Counted from the first letter of the stretch, positions 8,068 through 17,455 are shown. The stretch is DNA of 58,347 bases from Pseudoselenomonas ruminantium (GCA_015058575.1 SVBZ01000056.1:1-58347), one strand, 5' to 3'. Made by a program: numbers and translations. Notes: generated by a model not told the origin, from the letters alone.

Positions 8068-9906
8068 ATGGCAAGGACATTTCAACCAGCAGTGCGGGAA
8101 GCGATAGACCTTATCTGGCAGCATTATGATGCGGAAAGTGCGAAGCGCGGACAGAAAATGTTGCGTCGGGCAGCCGCTGCTGGCGACGCGGACGCTTGGG
8201 GGCTCTTGTCCCGTACGTATTTAGGAGCGGCCAATTTGGCTGTTTGGGAAACCAGCAGACTGCCTGAAGACCTTGATGAAGCGGATGAGTGTGTTCGCTG
8301 GAGCATCCTAGGGGGCAGCGCTGTGGGGGTCCTATGTGCGATTGAACGAAGGGGGCTTTATCCCTCGGAACGCGCAGCGATCTTGGAGCATTGGGGCTCT
8401 GGTAAAGCCGTCTTGGAGGAGGCTGCCACTTATGCTGAGGAAGGTGGAGAAGCCATCGCAGCAGAATTGCTTGGGAATTGCTATCTCAGTGGTGCGGTGT
8501 TCGGCTTGTTGGACGATTGGGATATGGATGACAATTGGGGGCGGACACGAATGGCGCTGCCCTATCTGGAGCGGTCACTGGAGATGGGACTTGCTTTGGG
8601 GTTGGATAACTTTAAGTCGTGTGCAGATATCATTTATGAGCGCACGGGGGAAAAGGATAAACAGGAACAAGCTGCGGCTATGATGGAGAAATTCTGTCAG
8701 GCGGGAGTGCCCCATATGCTATATAACCGTGGTGAGCTGCACTATGCTCGGGGCGAATATGAGCAGGCGTATACGTGCTATGAGCAGGCGGCTGCAGCGG
8801 GGCATGAGATGTCACGTTTCAGCATGGGCTTTATGTATCGGTTCGGTCTGGGCGTAGAGCAGTCGGCGGAGTGTGCTTTACAAGATTATTTACTCCCATT
8901 GGCAGAAAACGGACATCTTCCTGCTATGGCTCAGGCAGCGGAAATATATTTCTGGGGAGATTTGGGTGAGAAAGATTTTACCAAGGCATACAGCTGGTGT
9001 GAAAAGGTTCTGGATAAATATGTCGAACTGGCCGGCAAGAATCCTTTCCAAGCGAGTGGTTTCAATTATGACTTAGTGCTGCCATTGATGTGCTATTGCA
9101 AATATTATGGCTGGGGGACAGTAATCGACCGGGAAATGGCTGTCCGTACGATCATGGAGGAAGTCAGGCGGGTAGAAGAAGAGGGAGCCGTGCTGCCAGA
9201 ATACAAATTAGCTTTACTTTACCACTTAAAGGGGGATGTATATGCGAATGGCTCTGGCGATTATGAGGACGATCAATCCTTAGCCCGAACCTATCATGAA
9301 CAAGCCAAGTCTTATGCAGGTTTCGATCGCTGGCTGGGAGATTTTGAATGGGATAAAAGTTCGGAAGGCTTCGGCTGCCGTTTTGCCTGGACTATTTTTG
9401 GCCGGTACGAAGATGAGAAAACGGAATTGACGGATGTGGAAAATATCCGTGTCTGGCAAGAGGAACGGATGCAAAAAGCTAGATTGCAAGCCCGGGAAAA
9501 ACTGCAGCCTTGGCGGTTATGCATCCAGCTGCCGTCAGAAGGCGGGGCGAATTTCGTAAGGTATGAAGAGGAAGAAATCGAGAATGCTTTGAATCTCGTG
9601 GCCTGTGGTGTGTATCGGCGGCTTATGCTGGATAAAATGGATAGTGACGATCGCTTGCTGGTGCGCTGCCAAGCGAAGAAGTTCCAGCTTTATGCGAATG
9701 TGAACGGGCAGGAATATTTCAGGGAGACAATGGAGAAGAAACGCGCCTTGGCCTGTCTTCAGCGGTGGTGCATGGGCAAAGGCGTAAAAACAGAAAAATG
9801 GATGGCGTGTGAGCTTGTGCCAAGAACACGGAAAGAAGAGATATCCTCCGTCTGGAAGGAAAAGACAAAAGCTAAGACAGAGCAAGGTATACCTGTACAT
9901 GCATAA
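8068..9906 (+). CDS. Sel1-repeat protein, copy 1
   Basis: A 612-residue protein with AAGGTGG ahead of its ATG. Sel1-type repeats (about 36 residues, two helices, A-x-x-G-x-x-x-A and LG-x-x-Y-x-x-G-x-GV patterns) are clear at residues about 205-320, for example SMGFMYRFGLGV. The last 150 residues are a separate basic domain. Sel1 arrays are protein-protein scaffolds; in bacteria they serve as adaptors, signalling parts or immunity proteins. The first 45 residues are nearly identical to those of the next Sel1 gene. It is paired with a DUF1266 gene 29 bases downstream, and that pairing is repeated once more. No signal peptide, so probably cytoplasmic. Confidence 0.75.
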   Translation: MARTFQPAVREAIDLIWQHYDAESAKRGQKMLRRAAAAGDADAWGLLSRTYLGAANLAVWETSRLPEDLDEADECVRWSILGGSAVGVLCAIERRGLYPSERAAILEHWGSGKAVLEEAATYAEEGGEAIAAELLGNCYLSGAVFGLLDDWDMDDNWGRTRMALPYLERSLEMGLALGLDNFKSCADIIYERTGEKDKQEQAAAMMEKFCQAGVPHMLYNRGELHYARGEYEQAYTCYEQAAAAGHEMSRFSMGFMYRFGLGVEQSAECALQDYLLPLAENGHLPAMAQAAEIYFWGDLGEKDFTKAYSWCEKVLDKYVELAGKNPFQASGFNYDLVLPLMCYCKYYGWGTVIDREMAVRTIMEEVRRVEEEGAVLPEYKLALLYHLKGDVYANGSGDYEDDQSLARTYHEQAKSYAGFDRWLGDFEWDKSSEGFGCRFAWTIFGRYEDEKTELTDVENIRVWQEERMQKARLQAREKLQPWRLCIQLPSEGGANFVRYEEEEIENALNLVACGVYRRLMLDKMDSDDRLLVRCQAKKFQLYANVNGQEYFRETMEKKRALACLQRWCMGKGVKTEKWMACELVPRTRKEEISSVWKEKTKAKTEQGIPVHA

Positions 9907-9935
9907 ATGTACACAGGATTTGAGGTGGATGGACT

Positions 9936-10547
9936 ATGATGCGAATAGGAAAACTATTATTATACACGTTTATACGACGCATACTTGTTTTGGTGGAGCG
10001 GAAAAAGCTTGCAAAAGAATATTGCTTGCCAGAAGATAATCTATCCTGGGAACAGGTGGATCCGGATTTGAAGAAGTGGATTTGTGCTGCTTGTGCGGTT
10101 AACCGTCAGGTCTTTCATATGGATGTGCATGAACTTGGTGGTTTTGTGCCTGGCAGCCGATTAGGCAAATTCGTAATCAGGGATATGATGATGCTGGCCT
10201 GGGATATTTATTCTCGGCGGGATTTGATCGAGACGATTCAAGATATGATCGATGATAAGCTGGCTTGGCAGTTATTGCGTGTATTACAGCTGGCAGGCAG
10301 TGGCTATGTGGCAGGTTATCTGACTTTGCGCGAATCGTTGAATGTATCGATTGTTGCCGGGCAGCGTCTGCAAAAGGTTACGCGCAGCTGGGAGGGGCTG
10401 GCTAATGCATATGCGCGGGATTATGCGAACTATATGGACTGCGAGTCAGGTGGCGAGGATAGGCGCAAAGCCTTCCAAAAGTTGAGGAATGCGAAGGACA
10501 CACCTTATACGGTGCCTTTTGATATGGCGCTGGTAAAGTCCTGGTAA
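9936..10547 (+). CDS. DUF1266-family protein, short copy
   Basis: A 203-residue protein. Residues about 60-185 match the DUF1266 pattern: an AWDIYSR segment, then a long helix ending SGYVAGYLTLRESL (a G-Y-x-x-GY-x-x-x-E core), then SWEGLANAYARDY (the SW-E-x-x-x-x-Y block). Compared with the second copy it lacks about 110 N-terminal residues and instead begins with a short hydrophobic and basic stretch (LLLYTFIRRILVLVERKK), which may be a membrane-touching segment or a degenerate join. In E. coli, DUF1266 proteins (YbeR, YbeU) are also encoded beside Sel1-repeat proteins. The biochemical role is unknown. Confidence 0.7.
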   Translation: MMRIGKLLLYTFIRRILVLVERKKLAKEYCLPEDNLSWEQVDPDLKKWICAACAVNRQVFHMDVHELGGFVPGSRLGKFVIRDMMMLAWDIYSRRDLIETIQDMIDDKLAWQLLRVLQLAGSGYVAGYLTLRESLNVSIVAGQRLQKVTRSWEGLANAYARDYANYMDCESGGEDRRKAFQKLRNAKDTPYTVPFDMALVKSW

Positions 10548-10585
10548 CATAGCTTTGAATTGTTGGATTCTGAAGAGAGGCGTAC

Positions 10586-13087
10586 ATGATGACGGTAAAA
10601 AAATTTCAGCCGCTGGTGCGGGAAGCGATAGACCTTATTTGGCAGCATTATGATGCGGAAAGCGCAAAACGCGGGCAGAAAATGCTGCGCCAGGCGGCAG
10701 CGGCAGGCGATGCGGATGCTTGGGCATTTTTGGCCCGTACCTACATGGGGATAGGAGAGAGCTGGGAAAACAGCGGTTTTCCGATAGCCGAAGATACGGA
10801 TGAAGTGCACAGATGCCTGCAGAAAAGCATCGAGGGCGGCAGTGCGGCTGGCGTGCTTTGTGCTATTGAGCATCGTGGCCTTACCCCGGTAGAACATGCG
10901 GCAATGCTGGCGCATTGGGAAACGCCTGCGGCCGTGCTGGAAGAAATCCGCGCCTATGCTGCTGCTGAACCAATGGTAGCTTACCTGCTGGGGGCAGCAT
11001 ATAAGTTTGGTGGTGTTTCCCTATTGCTGGGCGAGAACGACGGGCAGCGGGAGCGGCTAAAACAGGCCCTTCCTTTTCTCGAGGCTGCTGTCGATGGCGG
11101 TCTGGCCTATGGGCTCGACCTTTATAAGGCGTGTGTGCGCGATATATATCAGGGAAATGGTAATAAGGAAAAGACTGCCAAGTTCCGGCGGCTGGAAGAC
11201 GGCTTCTGCCGCGCCGGGGTACCTCATGCGCTTTATAGCCGCGGCGAAGATCTTTTCAATCAGGAAAAATACGCCGAGGCGCTGGGGTATTATGAGAAAG
11301 CCGCTGCTGCCGGGCTGGACAGCGCTCTGTATTCGCTGGGCTATATGTATCGTCATGGCTTGGGCGTGAAAGAAGATTCGCGGAAGGCCTTCGAGGAATA
11401 TTTCCTGCCATTGGCCGTGCAAGGCCATGTCGTGTCCATGTATCAAGTGGCAGATACCTATTTCTGGGGCGATTTCTTTGCATGTGATTATGTCAAGGCT
11501 TATGAGTGGTGCGAAAAAGCAATGAATCGCATGGTACAGTTCCATGGCTTTTACGATTACGATGTGTTGATGCCGCTTATTTGTTATTGCAAGCTCTATG
11601 GGCGGGGCACGTCTATGGATCGGAATCTAGCAGCGCGCAGCATCCGGGAGGAAATGCTGCGGGAGGAGCAGAAACCAGTGCTGCCGAGGTATAAGCGGGC
11701 TTTGCTCCAATATCTTATGGCAGAAGTATATGCCAATGGCTATGGACCGGTTGCCAAAAATGAAGAACTGGCGGAAAAATATCGCAGGGAAGCCACAGAG
11801 TATGAAGGCTTCAAAGTCATGTTGGAAAAAATGTCCTGGGAAACCGAAAACGAAGCCGAAGTCAGGAATTGGAAGAACTCTGCTGCCACGACATTGGCGG
11901 AGGCAGAGACCATCCGTGACCGGCAGGAAGCCTGCATAGCTGCGGCAGATGGCAGGCGCCAGTGGCACCTGTGTACGGAATGGCGACAGAAATATGGCCT
12001 GATCTTTAACCATTATGACAAGGAAGAGCTGCAAGCAGCGCTGGCTATGCTGGCTAACGATAAATACCGCAGTGTTGCCCTGAACTTGCAGCAGGCAGGC
12101 GAGAATTATCTGGAGGCCTATCACGAACAGGATGGCTATTATCTGCTGGCCGCCATCGATGGCAGAGCTGTCCATAAGCAGGTAAAGGAACTGCCAAGCG
12201 CACTGGCGGTGCTGACCGCCTGGGCCGATGGACAAGGTCTGCACGGTGAGGATTGGCAGGCCGATGAAGAGGTAGCGAAGAATAAGCAGTGGAACGAGTA
12301 TCTGCAAATCGCGCAAGAATGTGAAGAACGCGAGGATACGGAGGGGCGGATTAAGGCGCTGACCGCAGCGGCTGATTCAGGCTGTGGATATGCGATGAAT
12401 CTTCTGGGCGTCATCAATTGCCAGAATCTCAAAACAGCATCTACCTGGTTCCTCAAAGCTACGCTGACATCCGATCCAGAAGATGTAGCCATGGCCTGGT
12501 ATTCGCTGGGGAAACTGCATAAAGAAAATCCGCAGGGCGATAAACTCGCGATTTTGCGCTATCTGCAAAAGGCGGCGGATATGGGCTATGCCAAGGCCTG
12601 GCTGGAGATGGGCATCTGCTATCTTCGGGGCATTGGGACAATCGTCGATTATGAAAAAGGCGTTGCCTGTTACGAAAAGGCCATAGCGATGGGGGATTAC
12701 GAAACGATGCTGGCCAGAGCACATTTGTGCCGCGATGCAGAGGGCGAGTGGCATGATTTGGACACAGCCATTGCCGTGCTGGAACGGGTCGCTTATGAAA
12801 AAAATGACGAGAACGAGTGGCAAAATGAGGGTCGGGTAATGCTGGCCAATGCTTTACTTGCTAAGGATAAGCAGGCAAACTACACCTGTGCACGGGATTT
12901 GGTGCGCGAGGCTGCTGGCGAAGGATTTGCGGAAGGCGCCTGGAATCTGGCGCATTTTTACAAAGATGAGGGGAATTTCACGTCGTATCGCAAGTTGCTG
13001 CGCCGTACGGCCGAGGAAGGCTACCAGCCTGCCCAGGAAGAGCTCGACCATATCTATGATACCAGTGAGTGGAGTGAATGCCTATAA
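10586..13087 (+). CDS. Sel1-repeat protein, copy 2 (extended)
   Basis: An 833-residue paralogue of the 612-residue Sel1 protein upstream. It can start at either of two adjacent ATGs (10586 or 10589) after AGAGAGG. Residues 1-420 align along their length with copy 1, including the YMYRHGLGV repeat and the TYFWGDF segment. Residues 560-800 add a second Sel1 array (AADMGYAKAWLEMGICYLRG). The extra array makes it the larger scaffold of the two. The gene is followed by the long DUF1266 copy. No export signal. The role is unknown; binding to the DUF1266 partner or to a spike cargo is a reasonable inference. Confidence 0.75.
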   Translation: MMTVKKFQPLVREAIDLIWQHYDAESAKRGQKMLRQAAAAGDADAWAFLARTYMGIGESWENSGFPIAEDTDEVHRCLQKSIEGGSAAGVLCAIEHRGLTPVEHAAMLAHWETPAAVLEEIRAYAAAEPMVAYLLGAAYKFGGVSLLLGENDGQRERLKQALPFLEAAVDGGLAYGLDLYKACVRDIYQGNGNKEKTAKFRRLEDGFCRAGVPHALYSRGEDLFNQEKYAEALGYYEKAAAAGLDSALYSLGYMYRHGLGVKEDSRKAFEEYFLPLAVQGHVVSMYQVADTYFWGDFFACDYVKAYEWCEKAMNRMVQFHGFYDYDVLMPLICYCKLYGRGTSMDRNLAARSIREEMLREEQKPVLPRYKRALLQYLMAEVYANGYGPVAKNEELAEKYRREATEYEGFKVMLEKMSWETENEAEVRNWKNSAATTLAEAETIRDRQEACIAAADGRRQWHLCTEWRQKYGLIFNHYDKEELQAALAMLANDKYRSVALNLQQAGENYLEAYHEQDGYYLLAAIDGRAVHKQVKELPSALAVLTAWADGQGLHGEDWQADEEVAKNKQWNEYLQIAQECEEREDTEGRIKALTAAADSGCGYAMNLLGVINCQNLKTASTWFLKATLTSDPEDVAMAWYSLGKLHKENPQGDKLAILRYLQKAADMGYAKAWLEMGICYLRGIGTIVDYEKGVACYEKAIAMGDYETMLARAHLCRDAEGEWHDLDTAIAVLERVAYEKNDENEWQNEGRVMLANALLAKDKQANYTCARDLVREAAGEGFAEGAWNLAHFYKDEGNFTSYRKLLRRTAEEGYQPAQEELDHIYDTSEWSECL

Positions 13088-13122
13088 CAGCTTGATACAT
13101 TTAGACAGGAAAGGGCGATAGC

Positions 13123-14064
13123 ATGGAAAGTTTTACGATCAAGGCGAAGTTTTTATCGCCAAAAGGATTTTTCAGCCGGTTATGGAAGCGGGACCATTAT
13201 GGTACGATTACCTTGCAGCCAGACAATAAAATGACCATGACGGGATATGACAAGGTTTATGCTGCTCTTGACGTGGGCGGATTTTATGCCCAGTTTGAGG
13301 GCGATGGCGTTGAATATCTGAACGTGCAGATGAACGAAGATGGCGAGGAGGTTTATCGCTTTGCCGTCTACCATGAGGATGCGTATAAGTTTTTTGCCTG
13401 GCTGATCCGGCAGGAGGTTTGTCATTTTGGGCTTAATATGCTGCGGGAAGACGAGGATGCATTCCGGGAGCATCTCGAGGGCTCGGTCATGAAGCAGCTG
13501 CGGGAGTGGCAGCTGGAAGATGACAAACGCATCCGGCGGCCGGCAGATGATTTGTTTTGGGATGGCGTAGACGAAAAGCTCCGCCAGTGGATCATTGCGG
13601 ATTGCGCGATCGTCCATATGGCAAATGGTGTTGAGATACAGGAACTCGGCGGGATGCCCGCCAGCGACCCGATGGGACGCGAGTATGGACGGCAAATTAT
13701 GCGGGATTCCTGGGAAATCAATAGCCGCCCGGAGCTTATTGAGACAATCATGGATATGGCTGGACAGAATCTTTTGTGGCAGCTGCAGCGCACGATACAG
13801 AATGCCGGCTGGGGATATCTGGCCGGGTATCTTACCCTGCGGGAAACCTTGAATGTAATCCTGACGGCAGGGAAGCGGCTGCAAAACGTGACGCGCAGCT
13901 GGGAGGATTTCGGCAAGGCGTATCTTCGTTCCTACAGCACTTATATGGGGGATACAGGCGAAGACTATGAACAGCGGGAACAGGCTTTTAAGCAGCTTTT
14001 GATGGCAGAAGATAGTCCCTACCGGAAAGTTCCCTTTGATATGGAGTTATGTAAAAGCTGGTAA
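13123..14064 (+). CDS. DUF1266-family protein, long copy
   Basis: A 313-residue paralogue of the 203-residue DUF1266 protein. The last 190 residues contain the family blocks (SWEINSRPELIETI, GWGYLAGYLTLRETLN, SWEDFGKAYLRSY), and the final VPFDMELCKSW is shared with the short copy. An extra N-terminal domain of about 115 residues is strand-rich (FTIKAKFLSPKGFFSRLW, then KVYAALDVGGFYAQF) and absent from the short copy. RBS: AAAGGGCG. It is the last gene of the same-strand island. The N-terminal domain might be the part that differs in target or partner between the two copies. Confidence 0.7.
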   Translation: MESFTIKAKFLSPKGFFSRLWKRDHYGTITLQPDNKMTMTGYDKVYAALDVGGFYAQFEGDGVEYLNVQMNEDGEEVYRFAVYHEDAYKFFAWLIRQEVCHFGLNMLREDEDAFREHLEGSVMKQLREWQLEDDKRIRRPADDLFWDGVDEKLRQWIIADCAIVHMANGVEIQELGGMPASDPMGREYGRQIMRDSWEINSRPELIETIMDMAGQNLLWQLQRTIQNAGWGYLAGYLTLRETLNVILTAGKRLQNVTRSWEDFGKAYLRSYSTYMGDTGEDYEQREQAFKQLLMAEDSPYRKVPFDMELCKSW

Positions 14065-14172
14065 TCTTTGCCGTTATTATCGGAAGACTATTGAAAAGCA
14101 GCGCAAACCATGCCAAACTACTAATAGATACAGCAGTATTGCTGGATGATGTAAAGACTTGGGAGGTTGGCT

Positions 14173-16347
14173 ATGGCAGAAGAGGAATTGGAGCTCCTGG
14201 CGGGGCTCAATAAGGCGCAGCGGGAGGCGGTTACGGAGACGGAAGGCTATGTACGGGTGCTGGCTGGCGCCGGTTCGGGCAAGACCCGGGCACTCAGCCA
14301 GCGGTTTGCCTATCTGGTCAATGAGATTGGCATCATGCCGGGCAATATCCTCTGCGTGACTTTTACGAATAAGTCGGCAACGGAAATGCGCAAGCGTATC
14401 CATCTGCTGACGGGCGATAACGATACGGGCTATATCAATACGTTCCATGGTTTTTGCGTGTCGGTGCTGCAGGAGGACAGCTATGCGGTGCAGTATCCCA
14501 AAAGCTTTCTGGTGCTTGATAACAGCGATATCGATGCGATGCTCAAGATTATCTATGAGGAGCGTCACTTGTCTCTGCGGGATATGACCTTTGCCAAGGC
14601 GAGGGATATGATTGAGATACGCAAAATCTTCACCGAGCCCAAGTATTACGAGGATATGATCGCCATGTCGCTTGACGGCATCAAGGAAAAGTATGACCGG
14701 GCCGTGGAGCCAGCCGATATTATCTTCTATGGTTATTTGTATCAGGAAAAGAAATGCTTTGGCCTGGACTACAACGATCTCATCAAATTCACGCTCTACA
14801 TCTTCGAGCAGAAGGAAGAGTTGCGGCTTAAATGGCAGCAGCGGCTCGAATACATCATGATCGATGAGTTCCAGGATATCGATGAGCTCCAGTACCGCCT
14901 CATGAAGATACTTTGCGGCTATCATAAGAATCTCTTCGTGGTCGGCGATCCCGACCAGACCATCTATACCTGGCGCGGGGCCAATATCCGCTATCTGTTG
15001 GATTTCGATCAGGAGTTTTCGCCGGCGAAGACCATCTATATGATGGAAAACTATCGCTCGACGCCGGAAATCCTGGCCGTGGCCAATGATCTCATCGCCC
15101 ATAACCGCAATCGCATTGAGAAGAATCTCCGGCCGGTGCTGCCTCCTGGGCAAAGCGTGCTGTGTGCCAGCAACGATTCGCCCGAGGAAGAAGCCAAGTG
15201 GATTGCCCAGGAGATCGCAAAGCTTCACGAACAGGGCGTACCATATCGTCAGATGGCCGTGCTCTACCGTGCGCATTATCTGTCGCGGCCGCTCGAAGAA
15301 GTCTTTTTGCGGGCGGAGCTTCCTTATACGCTCTACAGCGGCATTCATTTCTTTGACCGCAAGGAAATCAAGGATGCGCTCTCGTATCTGCGCATGATTG
15401 CGTACCGGGATGATTTGTCCTTCCTGCGCATCGCCAATGTGCCGAAACGCAATTTAGGCGAGCGGCGTATGGCGTTTTTGCAGGAATATGCCGGGCATAA
15501 TGGCTGCAGTCTCTATAATGCTTTGAAGGAAAATCTTGACCACGAACTCTTTAAGCGGACCAAGGCGGGAGCCTTTGTGGATCTCATCGAGGAGTTTGCC
15601 GCATCCTATCGCGGCCGCCCGGTGTCAGAGATTCTTTCGGCTCTGCTAAATGCCAGCGGCTATGAGGCGATGCTGCGCACGGAGGGCAGTCAGGAGCGGC
15701 TTGATAATCTGGCAGAGCTCAAGCAGGCAATCTATGAGTATGAGACTTCCTGCGGCGAAGAAGCACTGCTCGAGGACTATCTTTCGCGGGTGGCGCTCCT
15801 GACCAACAGCGATACGGCGGAAACGGGCGATAAGGTAAAGCTCATGACCGTGCATGCGGCTAAGGGCTTGGAGTTTCCCTATGTGTTCCTCTGCGGGCTC
15901 AATGAAGGGATTTTCCCCTCGCGCAAGACACGGACGCAGCAGGCGATGGAGGAGGAACGGCGGCTAGCCTTTGTCGCCGTGACCCGTGCTCAGAACCGCC
16001 TGTACCTATCGGCGGCCTCGGGACTGAATTTTGATGCATCGCTTAGGTATCCCTCGCGGTTCTTGCTGGAACTTGATGATGCACTGCTTGAATACGCGCG
16101 GCCTGTCGCCGAAAGCATGCGGCAGGATGCCAAGGCGTATATCCGGGATATGGACCGGCGCATGGACAAGGCCAGTGCCCCGAAAAAAGCAGCCTTTGCC
16201 AAGGGCGATAAAGTCATGCATCGCATTATGGGGGATGGCGAGATTTTGGACATAAACAGCGAGAAGGGCGCTTATGTGATAAAGTTTGCCGATATCGATA
16301 CGCCGCGGGAAATCTCGTTCAAGGCCAAGCTGGAAAAGATTTTATAA
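14173..16347 (+). CDS. UvrD/PcrA-type superfamily 1 DNA helicase
   Basis: An ATP-dependent 3'-5' helicase used in nucleotide-excision repair and replication-fork or plasmid work. All SF1A motifs are visible: AGAGSGKTRAL (I), VTFTNKSATEMRKR (Ia), MIDEFQDID (II, DExx), VVGDPDQTIYTWRGA (III), ENYRST (IV), MTVHAAKGLEFPYVFL (V) and RLAFVAVTRAQNRLY (VI). The last 50 residues form a Tudor-like tail (KGDKVMHRIMGDGEIL) as in PcrA, where it contacts RNA polymerase. Length 724 residues is normal for the family. The ATG at 14173 has GGGAGG six bases upstream; a TTG two codons earlier is less likely. It lies just past the island and is probably transcribed on its own. Confidence 0.9.
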   Translation: MAEEELELLAGLNKAQREAVTETEGYVRVLAGAGSGKTRALSQRFAYLVNEIGIMPGNILCVTFTNKSATEMRKRIHLLTGDNDTGYINTFHGFCVSVLQEDSYAVQYPKSFLVLDNSDIDAMLKIIYEERHLSLRDMTFAKARDMIEIRKIFTEPKYYEDMIAMSLDGIKEKYDRAVEPADIIFYGYLYQEKKCFGLDYNDLIKFTLYIFEQKEELRLKWQQRLEYIMIDEFQDIDELQYRLMKILCGYHKNLFVVGDPDQTIYTWRGANIRYLLDFDQEFSPAKTIYMMENYRSTPEILAVANDLIAHNRNRIEKNLRPVLPPGQSVLCASNDSPEEEAKWIAQEIAKLHEQGVPYRQMAVLYRAHYLSRPLEEVFLRAELPYTLYSGIHFFDRKEIKDALSYLRMIAYRDDLSFLRIANVPKRNLGERRMAFLQEYAGHNGCSLYNALKENLDHELFKRTKAGAFVDLIEEFAASYRGRPVSEILSALLNASGYEAMLRTEGSQERLDNLAELKQAIYEYETSCGEEALLEDYLSRVALLTNSDTAETGDKVKLMTVHAAKGLEFPYVFLCGLNEGIFPSRKTRTQQAMEEERRLAFVAVTRAQNRLYLSAASGLNFDASLRYPSRFLLELDDALLEYARPVAESMRQDAKAYIRDMDRRMDKASAPKKAAFAKGDKVMHRIMGDGEILDINSEKGAYVIKFADIDTPREISFKAKLEKIL

Positions 16348-16416
16348 TCACGCTATAATATTGATGTGCAATAATGAGGCGCAATTGTCATTCGCATGAA
16401 ATAAAGGAGGAATTTT

Positions 16417-17031
16417 ATGGCAATGTTGATTGGTGTCATGATCTTGAATCTGGTCATCAGCTTTTTGAATGCCCGCAATGTCGGACGCATCTGGGCAGAG
16501 TCCAAGGCGGTGGGCGGCTGGATTCGCCTACTCGCATGGTGCGGTGCCATCCAGTCAGCGGTTGGCTTTACGTTCGTCTATGCGATTGTCGTTTCGTATA
16601 TCGCGGTATCGACGGGCTATCTGCCCGCCAGCATGATGGGCGTCTTGTCAAGCCTCATCTATCTGATGATCATCGTGCCGGCAATCGGCTCGGGCATCAT
16701 CATCACGATTCAGTCGTGGATAAACTTCGCGCGGGAAAAATCGCTGATGAACCTCGGTGTGGCCGGCTGGAACACGTTTGCACAGGCGTACAACACCTAT
16801 AATGCCATCCAGAGCTTTGGGCCGGCCCTCGATACGGTGCAGGAAGGCCTTGGCGGCCTCTTCGATGGCGATGGCGATTCGGAGAACTCGACGATGCGCG
16901 TCCTGCTGCTCGCGGCAATCATCCTGCTGGCTGGCGTTGTGACGACGACGGTTATCATCCGCCGTTATGAGGCAAGCCTGCCGGTATCCGAGGCGGTCCG
17001 CAGCGGCAACCGCGACCTCGAGTACCGTTAA
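16417..17031 (+). CDS. Membrane protein of unknown function
   Basis: A 204-residue protein with AAAGGAGG upstream. Three or four membrane segments are visible: residues 1-20, about 38-62, about 72-98, and a C-terminal one at 168-187 (LLLAAIILLAGVVTTTVII). The loop at residues 105-165 is soluble and contains a Gly/Asp-rich patch (GGLFDGDGDSENS). I do not recognise a family. It follows the helicase by 69 bases and runs towards the polymerase operon, with a terminator between. Confidence 0.65.
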   Translation: MAMLIGVMILNLVISFLNARNVGRIWAESKAVGGWIRLLAWCGAIQSAVGFTFVYAIVVSYIAVSTGYLPASMMGVLSSLIYLMIIVPAIGSGIIITIQSWINFAREKSLMNLGVAGWNTFAQAYNTYNAIQSFGPALDTVQEGLGGLFDGDGDSENSTMRVLLLAAIILLAGVVTTTVIIRRYEASLPVSEAVRSGNRDLEYR

Positions 17032-17060
17032 AAAAACATCCAGCTCAAACGGGCTGGATG
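17030..17060 (-). terminator. Terminator of the yolD/polymerase operon
   Basis: On the minus strand CATCCAGC and GCTGGATG form an 8-bp stem followed by seven T. The stop codon of the YolD-like gene lies inside the hairpin. The mirror-image A run ends in the stop of the plus-strand membrane-protein gene. Confidence 0.75.
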
Positions 17061-17455
17061 CGGACAATATGGCTAAGATCGATGCGCGTGCCATCTTCCA
17101 GCAGAAGCTGCTGATGCACGCTGTCGAGACGTTTGATGACGGCGGTTCGCGTTTCATAGCGGCCGCCGTCTTTGTATGCGTCGGCGAGAAAATAGGTGAG
17201 GACTGCCTGCGGCAAAGGGGCCGCCAGCACCTCTTGAAGCGCACGGCTTAATAGCTCCTGTTCGTCCTCGGCAAGGTTTGGCGGCGGCAGAGTGATGCGG
17301 GCGCTTTCACGCACGGCGTCCTCGTAGCCGGTCAGCGCCGCAAACGGCGAGAACTGCGCGGCACGCTTCGCTAGCGGCATCGGCGGATGGCGCTTGGATA
17401 CAGGGCGCGGCAGGTTGATGATATCGCCGTATTTATCCGGCTGTTCTTCCTTCAT
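17045..17455 (-). CDS. YolD-like protein
   Basis: A 136-residue protein with the YolD signature near the N-terminus (DIINLPRPVSKRHPPM and RAAQFSPFAALTGYEDAV). YolD-like proteins in Firmicutes are encoded with a Y-family polymerase (UvrX/YqjW type) and are thought to be its small accessory, like UmuD with UmuC. Here its start overlaps the end of the polymerase gene by four bases, which fits that partnership. The C-terminal half carries an RNA-like strand-rich domain ending at VRIQPV. Very likely SOS-induced together with the polymerase. Confidence 0.85.
   Translation of the reverse strand: MKEEQPDKYGDIINLPRPVSKRHPPMPLAKRAAQFSPFAALTGYEDAVRESARITLPPPNLAEDEQELLSRALQEVLAAPLPQAVLTYFLADAYKDGGRYETRTAVIKRLDSVHQQLLLEDGTRIDLSHIVRIQPV

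Noticed and set aside
2343..14064. A complete type VI or phage-tail machine
   Set aside because: Only a spike-like protein is clear. No sheath, tube, ATPase, baseplate wedge or lysis genes were found, so only an island of accessory genes can be claimed.
14077..15348. A 423-codon minus-strand frame opposite the helicase gene
   Set aside because: The plus strand carries an intact set of helicase motifs; the minus frame has no RBS or domain support.
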